Positions 16,370 through 25,090 of a DNA stretch of 64,000 nucleotides are shown one piece after another. How positions within the stretch are numbered: position 1 is the first letter of the stretch; every line of letters starts with the position of its first letter. Source of the stretch: Pseudomonadota bacterium. GTDB lineage: Bacteria; Pseudomonadota; Gammaproteobacteria; Halothiobacillales; Halothiobacillaceae. The stretch covers positions 1 through 64,000 of the forward strand of contig JAJYYE010000010.1 in NCBI GenBank assembly GCA_021801265.1. The letters run 5' to 3'. Below the pieces are notes generated by a model. The model saw nothing but the letters and a program-made list of their open reading frames with translations, searched no databases and was not told the origin of the DNA. Made by a program: the position numbers and the translations under genes.

Positions 16370-16463
16370 CAACACTGCTGAAAAAGCAGCTAAGAAAAAT
16401 AAGTGACGGATTTTATTGAGTTAATCCTCATCACTCACCACTGCCGCACAGGCAGCTCTTGTT
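16370..16463 (+). ncRNA. Single-spacer mini-CRISPR, crRNA-like (CreA/CreR-type candidate)
   Basis: Repeat 1 (16370-16397) is degenerate but keeps a 5-bp hairpin, CTGCT-GAAAA-AGCAG, where one C-G pair of the array repeat is replaced by a compensated T-A pair. It ends in CTAAGAAA, a canonical type I-F 5' handle. A 38-nt spacer (16398-16435) follows, which is 32+6 and so fits one extra Csy3. Repeat 2 (16436-16463) has 20 nt identical to the array repeat (CACTGCCGCACAGGCAGCTC) but a degenerate 3' end. Csy4 cleavage would give one crRNA of about 66 nt. Orientation is antisense to the cas operon, unlike the main array. The spacer's 5' end matches the site at 16293, next to the csy promoter. Confidence 0.8.
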
Positions 16464-16477
16464 CCTCAGGCACCCCT

Positions 16478-19400
16478 TTAAACCGCTCTGGTAAACCCCA
16501 GTATCGGATGAAATCGCCACCCCTGTGTGGCATCCGGCAGGCTGACAATGCCAAATCGTTCCGCACAGGCGCGAAGCGAAATATCCAATACGCCAACCTG
16601 ATCGGCCAGCGCTTCCAAGTAATCTGCCGTACCCCACGGCGCAATGCGGTCACCGAAGGTCAGGTCAACCTGGTGATTTTTGCTCTCGATCAAGACATAC
16701 AATTTTTCCCATTTACGTGCGCCGGGGGCAATGGAATAGAGCGCGTAGTTGTCTTCGTTTTCATTGGGCAGCAAAATGAGATCAATACGCTTGATCGGAT
16801 CAAAGCGGAAGGGTTGCTGCTGCGGCAGAACGCCGGTCAGCCAGACATGTGGCTGCATCCAGTGGCTAGTGGCATTTAATACGGGACGAGGTTGCCTTCC
16901 ACGCACACCCGACGATGGCACATTGTTCATTGCTGGCAGCATTTGCCGAGCGAGCCGGGCGTGCTCCAGATCTACCCAGTGTTCCGTAGGCATCAGTTTC
17001 TCACTACGCGGCAGAATGCGTGGGCGAGCATCGATAATGCTGCGCTCCTGTTCATCCAGCAATTTTTCCAGCAGGTGTGTGCTGAGTTTGAAGCCCGGTT
17101 CATCACGCTCGAAGCCGGGTTTATAAAATGCGAGATCTCCCGGCTGTTCAAAATGGCGCAAATTAGTTTGAAAAATCAGCAGGTTGACGTGTTCGACACT
17201 GCCCATCCGGTGACGGTGAACACGCCCGGCAAGCTGAATGAGCGAGCGCATCGAGGAAGGCTCGACCACCGCCCAGTCATAATCGTGATCCCGCCCCACT
17301 TCGGTCACGGGCGAACCCAAGACAATAAATAGGTGGTCGTTTTCGGGATATGCGTCCAGTGCACGGCGAATCCCTGGAAGATCGAACACGGCATTGGGCT
17401 GGCGGCGGTTGAGTGCAGTATCAAGCTGATACTCAATCGCTGAACGCAGCAACAACGGGAACTGCGAGTGATAAACACACAGGTGAATGCGCGTGCCCGC
17501 TGGTGCGCCGAGGCGATAAAGCGCCAGCGCCACATCAAATAATGGGGAGATATTGGCCATGCGCACCAGTCCGAAGCTAACGCGCTTGCCGCCGAGAGGA
17601 TCACAACTGTGGTTACTTGCATGGAGACCCATGGCCGCGTCGCGGATTTTTTCGGCAAATTGTTGGCGACGCTCGACAATGTCTTGCGTGGTAAAACTCA
17701 AAGGCAGCAGTTTGCTGCGGCGACGGACGGCTTCCTTACCCAGTCGCACATGGCGTTTCTGGGCGAAAGCAATGTGTGTGGCACGGAACACATCCGTAGC
17801 GGCACAGTCATGCTGGGCTTGGCTGAATTCATCGAACCAGGCGCAACAAATATTGGGCCATTCACCAGGGCGCTCCCCTCGGTTGCGCTGATACCAGCTT
17901 CGGCCATCAAGGTAGGCCCGAAATAACCCTTCAATCAGTGCGGGAGGAAGGGTTGCCGAGGAAAGCAGGACGCGGCCGCCGAGCAGTCCCGCCCAATGCA
18001 CCAGCCGGGTCAGTGCAGGCAAGTCATCGATATCGAAATCATCCGGCTCATCCAGCACCAGATCGCCGCTCATCAGGCGCAACATTGGGGCAATCTGCCG
18101 CCCACCGCGCAGGCTTTCCGTGGCAGGGGTCAAGTGATCGATAGTGCAAACCAGTAAGGGCGCTGCCAGCAACTTCCGCGTTTGTGCATCATGCCCGAGG
18201 CGCTGCAGCAAAGGGTCGTCGTCGTTGCCGTCGAAAAGCACATGCCCATCTTCAGCCAGCAATTCCTGCACGGAGGCCGAACCACTGTTTTCGGCAATGC
18301 GTTCGTAGTATTCGAACAGTTCCCGGTTCGCACCACCACCTACCATGATGGCCAGCTCATCATCGGATAAACCCAAGGCATCACGGAAGGCGCGCCCAGT
18401 TTGCAGCGTGAGCGTGCGCAACCCCATCGCGAAAGCACAGCGCATGCCTTTAGCCGGGTCGGCCAGCGCATTCATGATGCGGGCATTCGCCAATGTCTTG
18501 CCGCTGCCCGTAGAGGCCATATTGACGATGAACGCACCGTGCCGCGCTGTGCGCTCACGCATGGCAGCGGCCGTGTCGGCAGCACCATCTTGCCAGCGAA
18601 AGCGTGGGTCTACACTACGTTTGCGTAAGCCCTGGTGCCGGGCAAGGCGCGGCAAATGCCGCTCGAATCCCGGCAAGGCATGCGCAATCAGGCCGCTGTG
18701 TTTGGCGACTCCGAGCAAATGCTCATCCAGCGTCTGGTTGTAATCGCCGGTCTTGCGATTGGTGTTAGCATACAGGAGGTAGCCGGGGTCGCTCGGCTCC
18801 CGCTCGCCCTTTTCCGTCAACCCGGAATAGTGGTGATCGGCCAGCATGAGCGTGAGACGAGCCAGATGCATTACATAAGGATCATCCAGCCAATCCGTAC
18901 CATCTGATTTTCGCGTATTCGCCAACAGGCGCTTGGACAAGCGTGCCGCCTGCTTGCGCCAGGGCTGTAAGGTGGTTGGCAGGCCATGCTGAAAATGCCA
19001 GTAGGTTTCAACCTCAGTGCGCTCAGATGGCCGAACCCACTCATTCCAACCCGAATTTATCCGCTCAAGGATGTTATTAAGATCAACACTGTTAAATTCG
19101 CGTAACTTGCCACCCAATTGATTAGGTTTGTCCTTGTCTGGCATGACTGGCAAACGATGATGGGTAAGGATCAGCCAACCTATGGCACGGGCGAGCGGAG
19201 GCAAGTGCGCCAAGGGATTGTTGCCGTTAGCCGACGTATCAATTCCATCTCGGAAACCGGATGACAACCAGCGAGCATCACCGTCATCCATCGGTCCAAT
19301 CAGGCGTTGAAGCCATTGCGCATCTGTTTTGTCATTACCGACAAAAGCCTGAAACAGACGCAACGAAATCCACTCATGACGATAAAGATTGCGCAAAAAC

Positions 19401-19822
19401 CCGCCCTGGGAATGCAATCGCTGTTGAAAGGCGAGGCAGGCCTTGCCAAGATCGTGCAGCAGAGCCGCCAGCGTGGCAAGCAGGTAGATGACTTGAAGAT
19501 TGTGCCAGTCATTTTCGTCCTCGCAGCGAAGCACATTACGCTGAGTAATGTTTGTCGGTGTAGCGCCACTAACATTAAACTGACGCGCATCACCCACAAT
19601 CCACAACAGTTCGCTATGGTCTTTGCCGCGTATCCAGTGGCAGGCTACAGCGGTATTTTTGCGCGCGGTTTTGCGCAGCAGGCGACGCAAGGTTTCAAGA
19701 CCCGCTTGAGTGATGGGTGTTTGCCAAGCGCGATCACCCCGACGCTCGGCGAACTGGTCAAGGATGCGCCTGGTTTCAACCAAGGCATTCTTGCTGCACT
19801 GAGAAATCAGCATAATATTCAT
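16478..19822 (-). CDS. cas3: Cas2-3 fusion, type I-F nuclease-helicase
   Basis: A 1114-aa fusion typical of type I-F. Residues 1-95 are the Cas2 domain (MNIMLISQCSKNALVETRRI). The HD nuclease motif LLHDLGK lies at about 121-127, Walker A (STGSGKT) near 437, a DEAD-like VLDEPDDFD box follows, then SSATL. It acts in adaptation with Cas1 and, recruited by the Csy complex, unwinds and shreds target DNA. It starts in a 4-bp overlap with the cas1 stop. It is separated from csy1 by 450 bp carrying its own promoter, so adaptation/degradation genes and surveillance genes can be controlled separately. Confidence 0.97.
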   Translation of the reverse strand: MNIMLISQCSKNALVETRRILDQFAERRGDRAWQTPITQAGLETLRRLLRKTARKNTAVACHWIRGKDHSELLWIVGDARQFNVSGATPTNITQRNVLRCEDENDWHNLQVIYLLATLAALLHDLGKACLAFQQRLHSQGGFLRNLYRHEWISLRLFQAFVGNDKTDAQWLQRLIGPMDDGDARWLSSGFRDGIDTSANGNNPLAHLPPLARAIGWLILTHHRLPVMPDKDKPNQLGGKLREFNSVDLNNILERINSGWNEWVRPSERTEVETYWHFQHGLPTTLQPWRKQAARLSKRLLANTRKSDGTDWLDDPYVMHLARLTLMLADHHYSGLTEKGEREPSDPGYLLYANTNRKTGDYNQTLDEHLLGVAKHSGLIAHALPGFERHLPRLARHQGLRKRSVDPRFRWQDGAADTAAAMRERTARHGAFIVNMASTGSGKTLANARIMNALADPAKGMRCAFAMGLRTLTLQTGRAFRDALGLSDDELAIMVGGGANRELFEYYERIAENSGSASVQELLAEDGHVLFDGNDDDPLLQRLGHDAQTRKLLAAPLLVCTIDHLTPATESLRGGRQIAPMLRLMSGDLVLDEPDDFDIDDLPALTRLVHWAGLLGGRVLLSSATLPPALIEGLFRAYLDGRSWYQRNRGERPGEWPNICCAWFDEFSQAQHDCAATDVFRATHIAFAQKRHVRLGKEAVRRRSKLLPLSFTTQDIVERRQQFAEKIRDAAMGLHASNHSCDPLGGKRVSFGLVRMANISPLFDVALALYRLGAPAGTRIHLCVYHSQFPLLLRSAIEYQLDTALNRRQPNAVFDLPGIRRALDAYPENDHLFIVLGSPVTEVGRDHDYDWAVVEPSSMRSLIQLAGRVHRHRMGSVEHVNLLIFQTNLRHFEQPGDLAFYKPGFERDEPGFKLSTHLLEKLLDEQERSIIDARPRILPRSEKLMPTEHWVDLEHARLARQMLPAMNNVPSSGVRGRQPRPVLNATSHWMQPHVWLTGVLPQQQPFRFDPIKRIDLILLPNENEDNYALYSIAPGARKWEKLYVLIESKNHQVDLTFGDRIAPWGTADYLEALADQVGVLDISLRACAERFGIVSLPDATQGWRFHPILGFTRAV

Positions 19823-20796
19823 GATGCTGAGCGCCCAAGCCGGGTAGCGATGGCCTTGAGTGTATCGATCATGAAATCGAGCGCTTCCGTGCGCGTCAAA
19901 GCTTCGATGCAGGCACGACGGAACGCCTGTTCGTCATCGCCACGCATGGCCGAAATAAAAGCCTGCGGCAGGATGATTGCGTCTTTGATGAGATCGGCAA
20001 CATCGAAAACGAGCCCGCCACGGCGCGTTTTGCCATGCAACACAGCCAATCCGTGCGGCAACCCGAGCACCCAACATGCAGTAGCACCCAGACCGTAGGC
20101 AAGATAGTTGCCGTGATCGAGGAAACGATTGGCCGAATCAACGCCCATACCGTCCTTGGTACGGACGAACTCGCCATACTTGGTGGCATCGCAGGCGAAT
20201 TTAAACAGCTTCTTGGTTAAACGGGCTTCCTCCATGAGCAAGGCAGTATTATCAGAAACCGTATCGATCTCCTGGCGGGAAGACTCCAAAGCGCCACGCA
20301 GCCGCTCTTGTGATATGCGAAAGCCAGACTCACTCAATACACGGTTATCGTTCCAATGCACCGCAATGGCTTGAAGACGCGCCTGCTGAAAGGCCTTGGC
20401 TGCTTCGAGACGCAAAGCATCGTCAAACCAAAACCGTACCCAGCCTTGTAAATATTCCGTTGGTCGGTATTCGCTTTGCGGAGAAAACCAAGCGACCTCG
20501 ACATCTACCTCGTTCGCACTGAATAATGGAGTCCCTCCGCCCCCGCAGAACCCGATTATAACGCCTGCCTTGGCCAGCTCCCGCATGGCAGCTTGCGTAA
20601 TTGAAGTACCTGTACCCAATAGCACGCTGGTGGTGTTTGCGATGGGAATATTCCAGTAGAGCGAGTGCTTACCCGCATCCGTGACATACTCGATCCGCCC
20701 GCCATTGACCAAAATCCGGCAATGCTCAAGGTAGTAAAGATTGGCACGCTTGGAATGCAGGATGGTTTTGAGATCTGAAGAATGCAAACTTTCCAT
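19819..20796 (-). CDS. cas1: Cas1 integrase, type I-F
   Basis: A 325-aa protein matching P. aeruginosa Cas1 closely: LKTILHSKRANLYYLEHCRI, NTTSVLLGTGTSITQAAMRE and FCGGGGTPLFSANEVDVEV. The metal ligands are present: Glu in EEARLTKKLF, His in HGLAVLHGKTRRGG, Asp in DVADLIKD. It inserts new spacers together with Cas2-3. The start is set at ATG 20796 (MESLHSSDLKTIL) by alignment to the family; GGAGG lies about 15 nt upstream. The frame could extend to a GTG at 20820. It follows the WYL regulator closely and is probably cotranscribed with it. Confidence 0.97.
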   Translation of the reverse strand: MESLHSSDLKTILHSKRANLYYLEHCRILVNGGRIEYVTDAGKHSLYWNIPIANTTSVLLGTGTSITQAAMRELAKAGVIIGFCGGGGTPLFSANEVDVEVAWFSPQSEYRPTEYLQGWVRFWFDDALRLEAAKAFQQARLQAIAVHWNDNRVLSESGFRISQERLRGALESSRQEIDTVSDNTALLMEEARLTKKLFKFACDATKYGEFVRTKDGMGVDSANRFLDHGNYLAYGLGATACWVLGLPHGLAVLHGKTRRGGLVFDVADLIKDAIILPQAFISAMRGDDEQAFRRACIEALTRTEALDFMIDTLKAIATRLGRSAS

Positions 20797-20853
20797 TTTG
20801 GTTATATCTAACCTCCACACTTCTCTCTAACACGGTGATTCACGCCTCATCAG

Positions 20854-21732
20854 TCATCCCCACATCAACGGTTCAATCTCCGCCCGATTCACCAGCACAA
20901 TCTGCTGCACCTTGGGATCCGGATGCTGCCGCTCGGGTTCAATCTGCATCAGGCGCAGAAAGTACGGCACGAGGGCCTGCCGGATGCGCTGAATGCTTTG
21001 CCCATCCACCATGCCGTAATCCTCGGCCAGAATGGCTTGCTGCGCTACGGGCAAGTCAGGATGCGGGGCAATAACGATAGCCACCTCTGTTTTCCAGGCG
21101 GTATCGTCTTTGGCGCTGATTGCCGGTTCATCCCATAAGGTCGCCCTGCCCCGCATCCGGGCCAGGACAAAATCCCGGTATTCCTTGTGGGTGTCGCTAT
21201 ATGCACGGATGTGCCAGCGATAGCCGCTGTAGACGAGACTGTGGGGCGAGAGGATCAGTTCCGTTGGCTCGGGCCGGTTCATGGATTGATAGGCGACGGT
21301 GAATTTGCGCTGCTGGCAGAGGGCACTGCTGACCACACGCAAGGTGTGCCAATCCAGTTCACGCTCCATCGGTTTAATCAGGGCGATAGCTGGCACAGTC
21401 GCCGCCAAGGTCACCACCGGCGCATCGGGCATCTGCAGTGCTTGCAAAGCCTCGAGTAATTCAGATGCCTTGCCGGTCAGCAGTAAAGGAACGAATTCAG
21501 AGGTAGCTTCGTAGTATTTACGGGATTTGTTGTAGGCCAGATTGTCCGGGCGTAGCCCCATATAAATCGCAAAGTCCTTGGATGCCTGCGCCCGACTGAT
21601 GCCGAAGGTATCCACCAGTGCCTGGGTGCGCACCCAACCGGTGAGCAGCAGGGTGCCTTCCAGTAATTTAAGCCGCTGCCGCAGATCCCATTTCAGACCG
21701 GCTGCATCTGCCACGTCGTCCCGATTCGCCAT
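20854..21732 (-). CDS. WYL-domain transcriptional regulator (CapW/BrxR-like)
   Basis: A 292-aa protein. An N-terminal winged helix-turn-helix (about 15-75: QALVDTFGISRAQASKDFAI) is followed by the linker YNKSRKYYEATSEFVP and a WYL domain around 120-215 (SLVYSGYRWHIRAYSDTHKEY). WYL regulators such as CapW and BrxR repress or tune phage-defence operons and sense nucleic acid signals. It is the first gene of the unit leading into cas1 and cas2-3, with GGAGGAG before its ATG. It is divergent from a 106-aa gene whose promoter holds a perfect inverted repeat, its probable operator. Binding to that site is inference. Confidence 0.88.
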   Translation of the reverse strand: MANRDDVADAAGLKWDLRQRLKLLEGTLLLTGWVRTQALVDTFGISRAQASKDFAIYMGLRPDNLAYNKSRKYYEATSEFVPLLLTGKASELLEALQALQMPDAPVVTLAATVPAIALIKPMERELDWHTLRVVSSALCQQRKFTVAYQSMNRPEPTELILSPHSLVYSGYRWHIRAYSDTHKEYRDFVLARMRGRATLWDEPAISAKDDTAWKTEVAIVIAPHPDLPVAQQAILAEDYGMVDGQSIQRIRQALVPYFLRLMQIEPERQHPDPKVQQIVLVNRAEIEPLMWG

Positions 21733-21761
21733 CGTCTCTCCTCCATTCAGTAATGACCCTC

Positions 21762-21789
21762 ATTGTGCAGATAGCAAAACAGATGTCAA
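21762..21789 (-). promoter_or_regulatory. Promoter of the WYL-cas1-cas2-3 unit
   Basis: Minus-strand TTGACA (21784-21789, consensus -35) and CACAAT (21762-21767, 4 of 6) are spaced 16 bp, about 30 bp before the WYL start codon. Confidence 0.6.
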
Positions 21790-21808
21790 TATTTTTTACA
21801 TATCTTTG

Positions 21809-21837
21809 TTGACAGGTCTAAAATATAGACCTATATT
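21809..21837 (+). promoter_or_regulatory. Divergent promoter with a perfect operator as its spacer
   Basis: Plus-strand -35 TTGACA (21809-21814) and -10 TATATT (21832-21837) are separated by exactly 17 bp. Those 17 bp are the perfect inverted repeat GGTCTA-AAATA-TAGACC (21815-21831). A repressor dimer bound there would shut the promoter completely. It drives the 106-aa gene at 21883. The adjacent WYL protein is the natural candidate repressor. Confidence 0.8.
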
Positions 21838-21882
21838 CTGGACGCGCCGACTAAATAGGCACATTTAACCCGGAGAGCCAAC

Positions 21883-22203
21883 ATGCGTACTTTCTCAAAT
21901 GAAGCGATCAATGAATGGGCGGACGTGTTTGCAGCCTGCCGACTCCATCAAACCGGCATGTCGCTGGAAACCTTTCTTGTCGATCCGGAACAGCATCTGG
22001 CAACACTCGGTATGGCGGATGCGTTGGACATCATGGCAACAGGATATTTACCCCTGCTCCCCGCACAAGCAAAAGTGCGGCAGGAATTCAGTGGGTCACC
22101 CGTGCGTGTTCAATCCATTCAAGCGCATGGAACACTTTGGCAAGTTTCAGAAGAGGGGCTGCCTCGGTGGTGGCAGGCTGTATCAGTGCCGGTTGTCAAT
22201 TGA
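21883..22203 (+). CDS. Hypothetical 106-aa protein divergent from the WYL regulator
   Basis: Starts MRTFSNEAINEWADVFAACR with a GGAG ribosome site 9 nt upstream. It is acidic and mostly helical in appearance, without membrane segments or a motif I know (internal LGMADALDIMATGYLPLLPAQ). It sits behind a near-consensus promoter whose spacer is a perfect operator, so expression is probably tightly repressed and inducible. The last codons (VVN) lie in sequence that looks like an IS end (TGTCAATTGATACAG at 22194), so the C-terminus may be truncated by insertion. A role in CRISPR control or defence is only suggested by position. Confidence 0.6.
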   Translation: MRTFSNEAINEWADVFAACRLHQTGMSLETFLVDPEQHLATLGMADALDIMATGYLPLLPAQAKVRQEFSGSPVRVQSIQAHGTLWQVSEEGLPRWWQAVSVPVVN

Positions 22204-22460
22204 TACAGGGCGCCGATTGAAACCGGATACACCGAACGTGAGAAAATAGCCGGATTTTGGAATCGGCCATGGTGACAAAAGAGAGGTAGGTGGGTATTCA
22301 GGTTTGAAGAAAACAGGGCATGCGGTTGCGGTGGGCTCGATTGCGCCCGGCACAGGGGGTTTGTGATTAAGTTATGCCGACCTTATCGAGCAAAAACCAA
22401 AGGCAAGCTGGAACGCTTGAATGGCTATCTGCGCCGCTCGCTCCATGTGTTGCTGGTCGT
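22194..22460 (+). mobile_element. IS21-family remnant with IstA transposase fragment
   Basis: The frame near 22363-22450 reads LCRPYRAKTKGKLERLNGYL, followed by RRSLHVLLV. This is the C-terminal region motif of IS21-type IstA transposases. The rest of istA and istB is absent. A possible left end TGTCAATTGATACAGGG begins at 22194, inside the stop region of the 106-aa gene. It is a decayed copy, on the opposite side of the island from the IS end at 1-127. Confidence 0.65.
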
Positions 22461-22537
22461 CCAGCTCAAGCAGGCGGAATTAGGCTGTGTAGGGCGAGTT
22501 CAGATCATAACGAGTTTAATCAACGCGTTGAGTTGTT

Positions 22538-22624
22538 TGGTGCCCGGAGCCGGAATCGAACCGGCACGATCTTTCGATCGAGAGATTTTAAGTCTCTTGT
22601 GTCTACCAGTTTCACCACCCGGGC
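22538..22624 (-). tRNA. tRNA-Leu (anticodon TAA)
   Basis: The minus strand begins GCCCGGGTGGTGAAACTGG, has anticodon loop ACTTAAAA with TAA, a long variable arm (CGATCGAAAGATCG region) as expected for Leu, the T-arm GGTTCGATTCC and an encoded CCA. The acceptor stem pairs GCCCGGG with the 3' end preceding ACCA (last pair G-T). It marks the junction between the accessory island and the core chromosome. Confidence 0.95.
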
Positions 22625-22799
22625 AGGCGGCGCATTGTACTGAAGTTTTTGGGCGGATGGTAGAAGATTTGCCACCGAAGTTTCAATTTGGACCGCTGCG
22701 ATAGGGCTTGGCTTGAAATGACTCCCCCTAAGGAACGAGGTGGACACAGGAGCCGACATTAACCTGAATCCGTTTAATGGACGCCCTTCGCCACACACG

Positions 22800-25064
22800 T
22801 TACTCCTGGGTAGCCAGCAAACCGTCTACGCGCTGAAATCCCCGAGGCAACAGGCGTCCCCGGCCAGCGCGCGCACCACAGTAGTTATCGAAATCGATGC
22901 CGCGCAGGGTGACAGAGCGGGCGCCGGATTGAATTTTCAGGCTGTCGTTGGGCGTCAATGCACAGGCGGCAACAAGATGGGCATCGGCTTTTAAGCCCAT
23001 GAGTTTATTGCCACGGCCTTTGGTGAGCTGAGGAATATCGGCGCGTTCGATGATGAGGATGTGACCATCGCTCGTGGCCAATGCCAAGCGCGTGACGGTG
23101 GGATCCAAGCGCAAGGGTGAACCTAACGTCGCGCCTGTCTGCACGCTGATGATGACTTTACCGGCACGTTGACGGCTGAGCAATTCTGCGAAGGGCACAA
23201 TAAATCCATAACCCGTTGTTTGCCAGAGTAAAATTGCGTCACCCTCATCGGCAAGCATCAGTTGGGTGAACTGGGCTCCGGCAGGCGGGCTTAAGCGCCC
23301 CGTCAGGGGTTCACCTTGCCCCCGCGCGGAAGGCAAACTGTGCGCAGGGAGCGTATACGCCCGCCCGATATCATCAAAGAGCACGGCGGATTGGGTTGAT
23401 TTGCCACTCATGTGCGCGAGATATGCATCCCCGGCCTTATAGGACAGCCCCACCGGATCAACATCGTGACCTTTGGCCGCGCGGATCCAGCCGTTCTTGC
23501 TTAAAACAACCGTCACGGGCTCGCTGGTAATCAGCGCAGTTTCGGCCAGCGCTTGCGCAGCATCCCGTGTCACGAGCCGTGAACGACGCACATCGCCGTA
23601 CAATTTGGCATCGGCTTGCAATTCATCGCGCAATAAGCCGCGCAGTGCGGTTTCATCGGCCAGCAAGGCTCGAATATGTTCGGCTTCGGCTTGCAGGCCT
23701 TCCTGTTCCTTGCGCAGTGCGATTTCTTCGAGCCTGGCTAATTGGCGCAGGCGAATTTCCAGAATGGCTTCGGCCTGACGTTCGGTTAAATCAAAACGGG
23801 CAATGAGTTCGGGTTTGGGCTCGTCGGCCTCACGAATCACGGCGATCACTTCATCAATATTCAAAAATGCAATCAGTAAGCCGGCGAGAATTTCTAGCCG
23901 TAATTCAAGCTTGGTGAGTCGCCACGTGAGCCGGCGGGTAACGGTACGTTGGCGGAACACCAGCCATTCAGCCAGTAGCTCTTTCAGATTCATGACCTTG
24001 GGACGACCATCAAGGGCAATCACATTCATATTGATGCGATAGCTTTTTTCCAGATCGGTGGTCGCAAATAAATGCGCCATCAACGCATCGGTATCGACTT
24101 GCCGGCTGCGCGGAATAATGACGAGCCGAGTGGGTGCTTCATGATCCGATTCATCACGCAAATCACTGACCAAAGGCAGTTTTTTCGCATTCATCTGCCC
24201 GGCGATTTGTTCCAAAATCTTGCTGCCCGACACTTGAAATGGCAGTGCGGTAATGACAATTTCGCCTTGCTCGATCTCGAACCGGGCGCGTTGGCGCACC
24301 GAGCCTATCCCTAAGCGATACATCTGCAACAATTCATCGGGCGGGGTGATGATTTCCGCCTCGGTCGGGAAATCCGGTGCGCGCACATGGCGGCACAAAT
24401 CGTCGACTGTACTGTCGGGCGAATCGAGCAAAGCGATGGTGGCGGCGACCACTTCCCGCAAATTATGCGGCGGAATATCGGTCGAAAGCCCGACCGCAAT
24501 ACCCATACCACCGTTCAAAAGCACGTTCGGCAAGCGCGCAGGCAGCAATACCGGCTCCTCGAGCGTGCCATCAAAATTGGGTTGCCAATCAACCGTACCT
24601 TGCTCCGTTTCCGCCAGCAAGCTGTTGGCGTAGGCGGTGAGGCGTGATTCGGTATAGCGCATCGCAGCAAATGATTTGGGATCGTCCGGCGAGCCGAAAT
24701 TGCCTTGACCATCAATTAAGGGATAGCGATAGGAAAATGGCTGCGCCATCAGCACCATGGCCTCATAGCAGGCCGAATCGCCATGCGGATGAAATTTACC
24801 AATTACATCACCCACAGTCCGAGCCGACTTTTTGTGTTTGGCACCCGCGCTCAAACCGAGTTCGCTCATGGCATACACAATGCGCCGCTGCACGGGTTTC
24901 AAGCCATCGCAGACGTTGGGTAATGCCCGATCGAGAATCACATACATGGCGTAATTGAGATACGCCTGCTCAGAAAACTCAGCAATCGAGCGCCGCTCAA
25001 AACTCTCTGTGCTACTTAATTTGGCTGGGTTTATTTTTTTGGGGGGTAATTCATCAAAGCTCAT
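22800..25064 (-). CDS. parC: DNA topoisomerase IV subunit A
   Basis: A 754-aa breakage-reunion subunit that decatenates daughter chromosomes with ParE. The N-terminal winged-helix domain contains the quinolone-resistance region [12 protein letters not shown] with the usual Ser (98 counting from the TTG at 25067) and Glu (102). The catalytic Tyr lies in [10 protein letters not shown] (about 138). The C-terminal beta-pinwheel follows the coiled coil. The length fits ParC, not the longer GyrA. The start is ATG 25064. It is preceded by lptG with a gap of about 26 bp, so it is probably the last gene of a trhP-lptF-lptG-parC run. Confidence 0.95.
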   Translation of the reverse strand: MSFDELPPKKINPAKLSSTESFERRSIAEFSEQAYLNYAMYVILDRALPNVCDGLKPVQRRIVYAMSELGLSAGAKHKKSARTVGDVIGKFHPHGDSACYEAMVLMAQPFSYRYPLIDGQGNFGSPDDPKSFAAMRYTESRLTAYANSLLAETEQGTVDWQPNFDGTLEEPVLLPARLPNVLLNGGMGIAVGLSTDIPPHNLREVVAATIALLDSPDSTVDDLCRHVRAPDFPTEAEIITPPDELLQMYRLGIGSVRQRARFEIEQGEIVITALPFQVSGSKILEQIAGQMNAKKLPLVSDLRDESDHEAPTRLVIIPRSRQVDTDALMAHLFATTDLEKSYRINMNVIALDGRPKVMNLKELLAEWLVFRQRTVTRRLTWRLTKLELRLEILAGLLIAFLNIDEVIAVIREADEPKPELIARFDLTERQAEAILEIRLRQLARLEEIALRKEQEGLQAEAEHIRALLADETALRGLLRDELQADAKLYGDVRRSRLVTRDAAQALAETALITSEPVTVVLSKNGWIRAAKGHDVDPVGLSYKAGDAYLAHMSGKSTQSAVLFDDIGRAYTLPAHSLPSARGQGEPLTGRLSPPAGAQFTQLMLADEGDAILLWQTTGYGFIVPFAELLSRQRAGKVIISVQTGATLGSPLRLDPTVTRLALATSDGHILIIERADIPQLTKGRGNKLMGLKADAHLVAACALTPNDSLKIQSGARSVTLRGIDFDNYCGARAGRGRLLPRGFQRVDGLLATQE

Positions 25065-25090
25065 CAAGGCAATCCATCCGTTTCCGGCAG

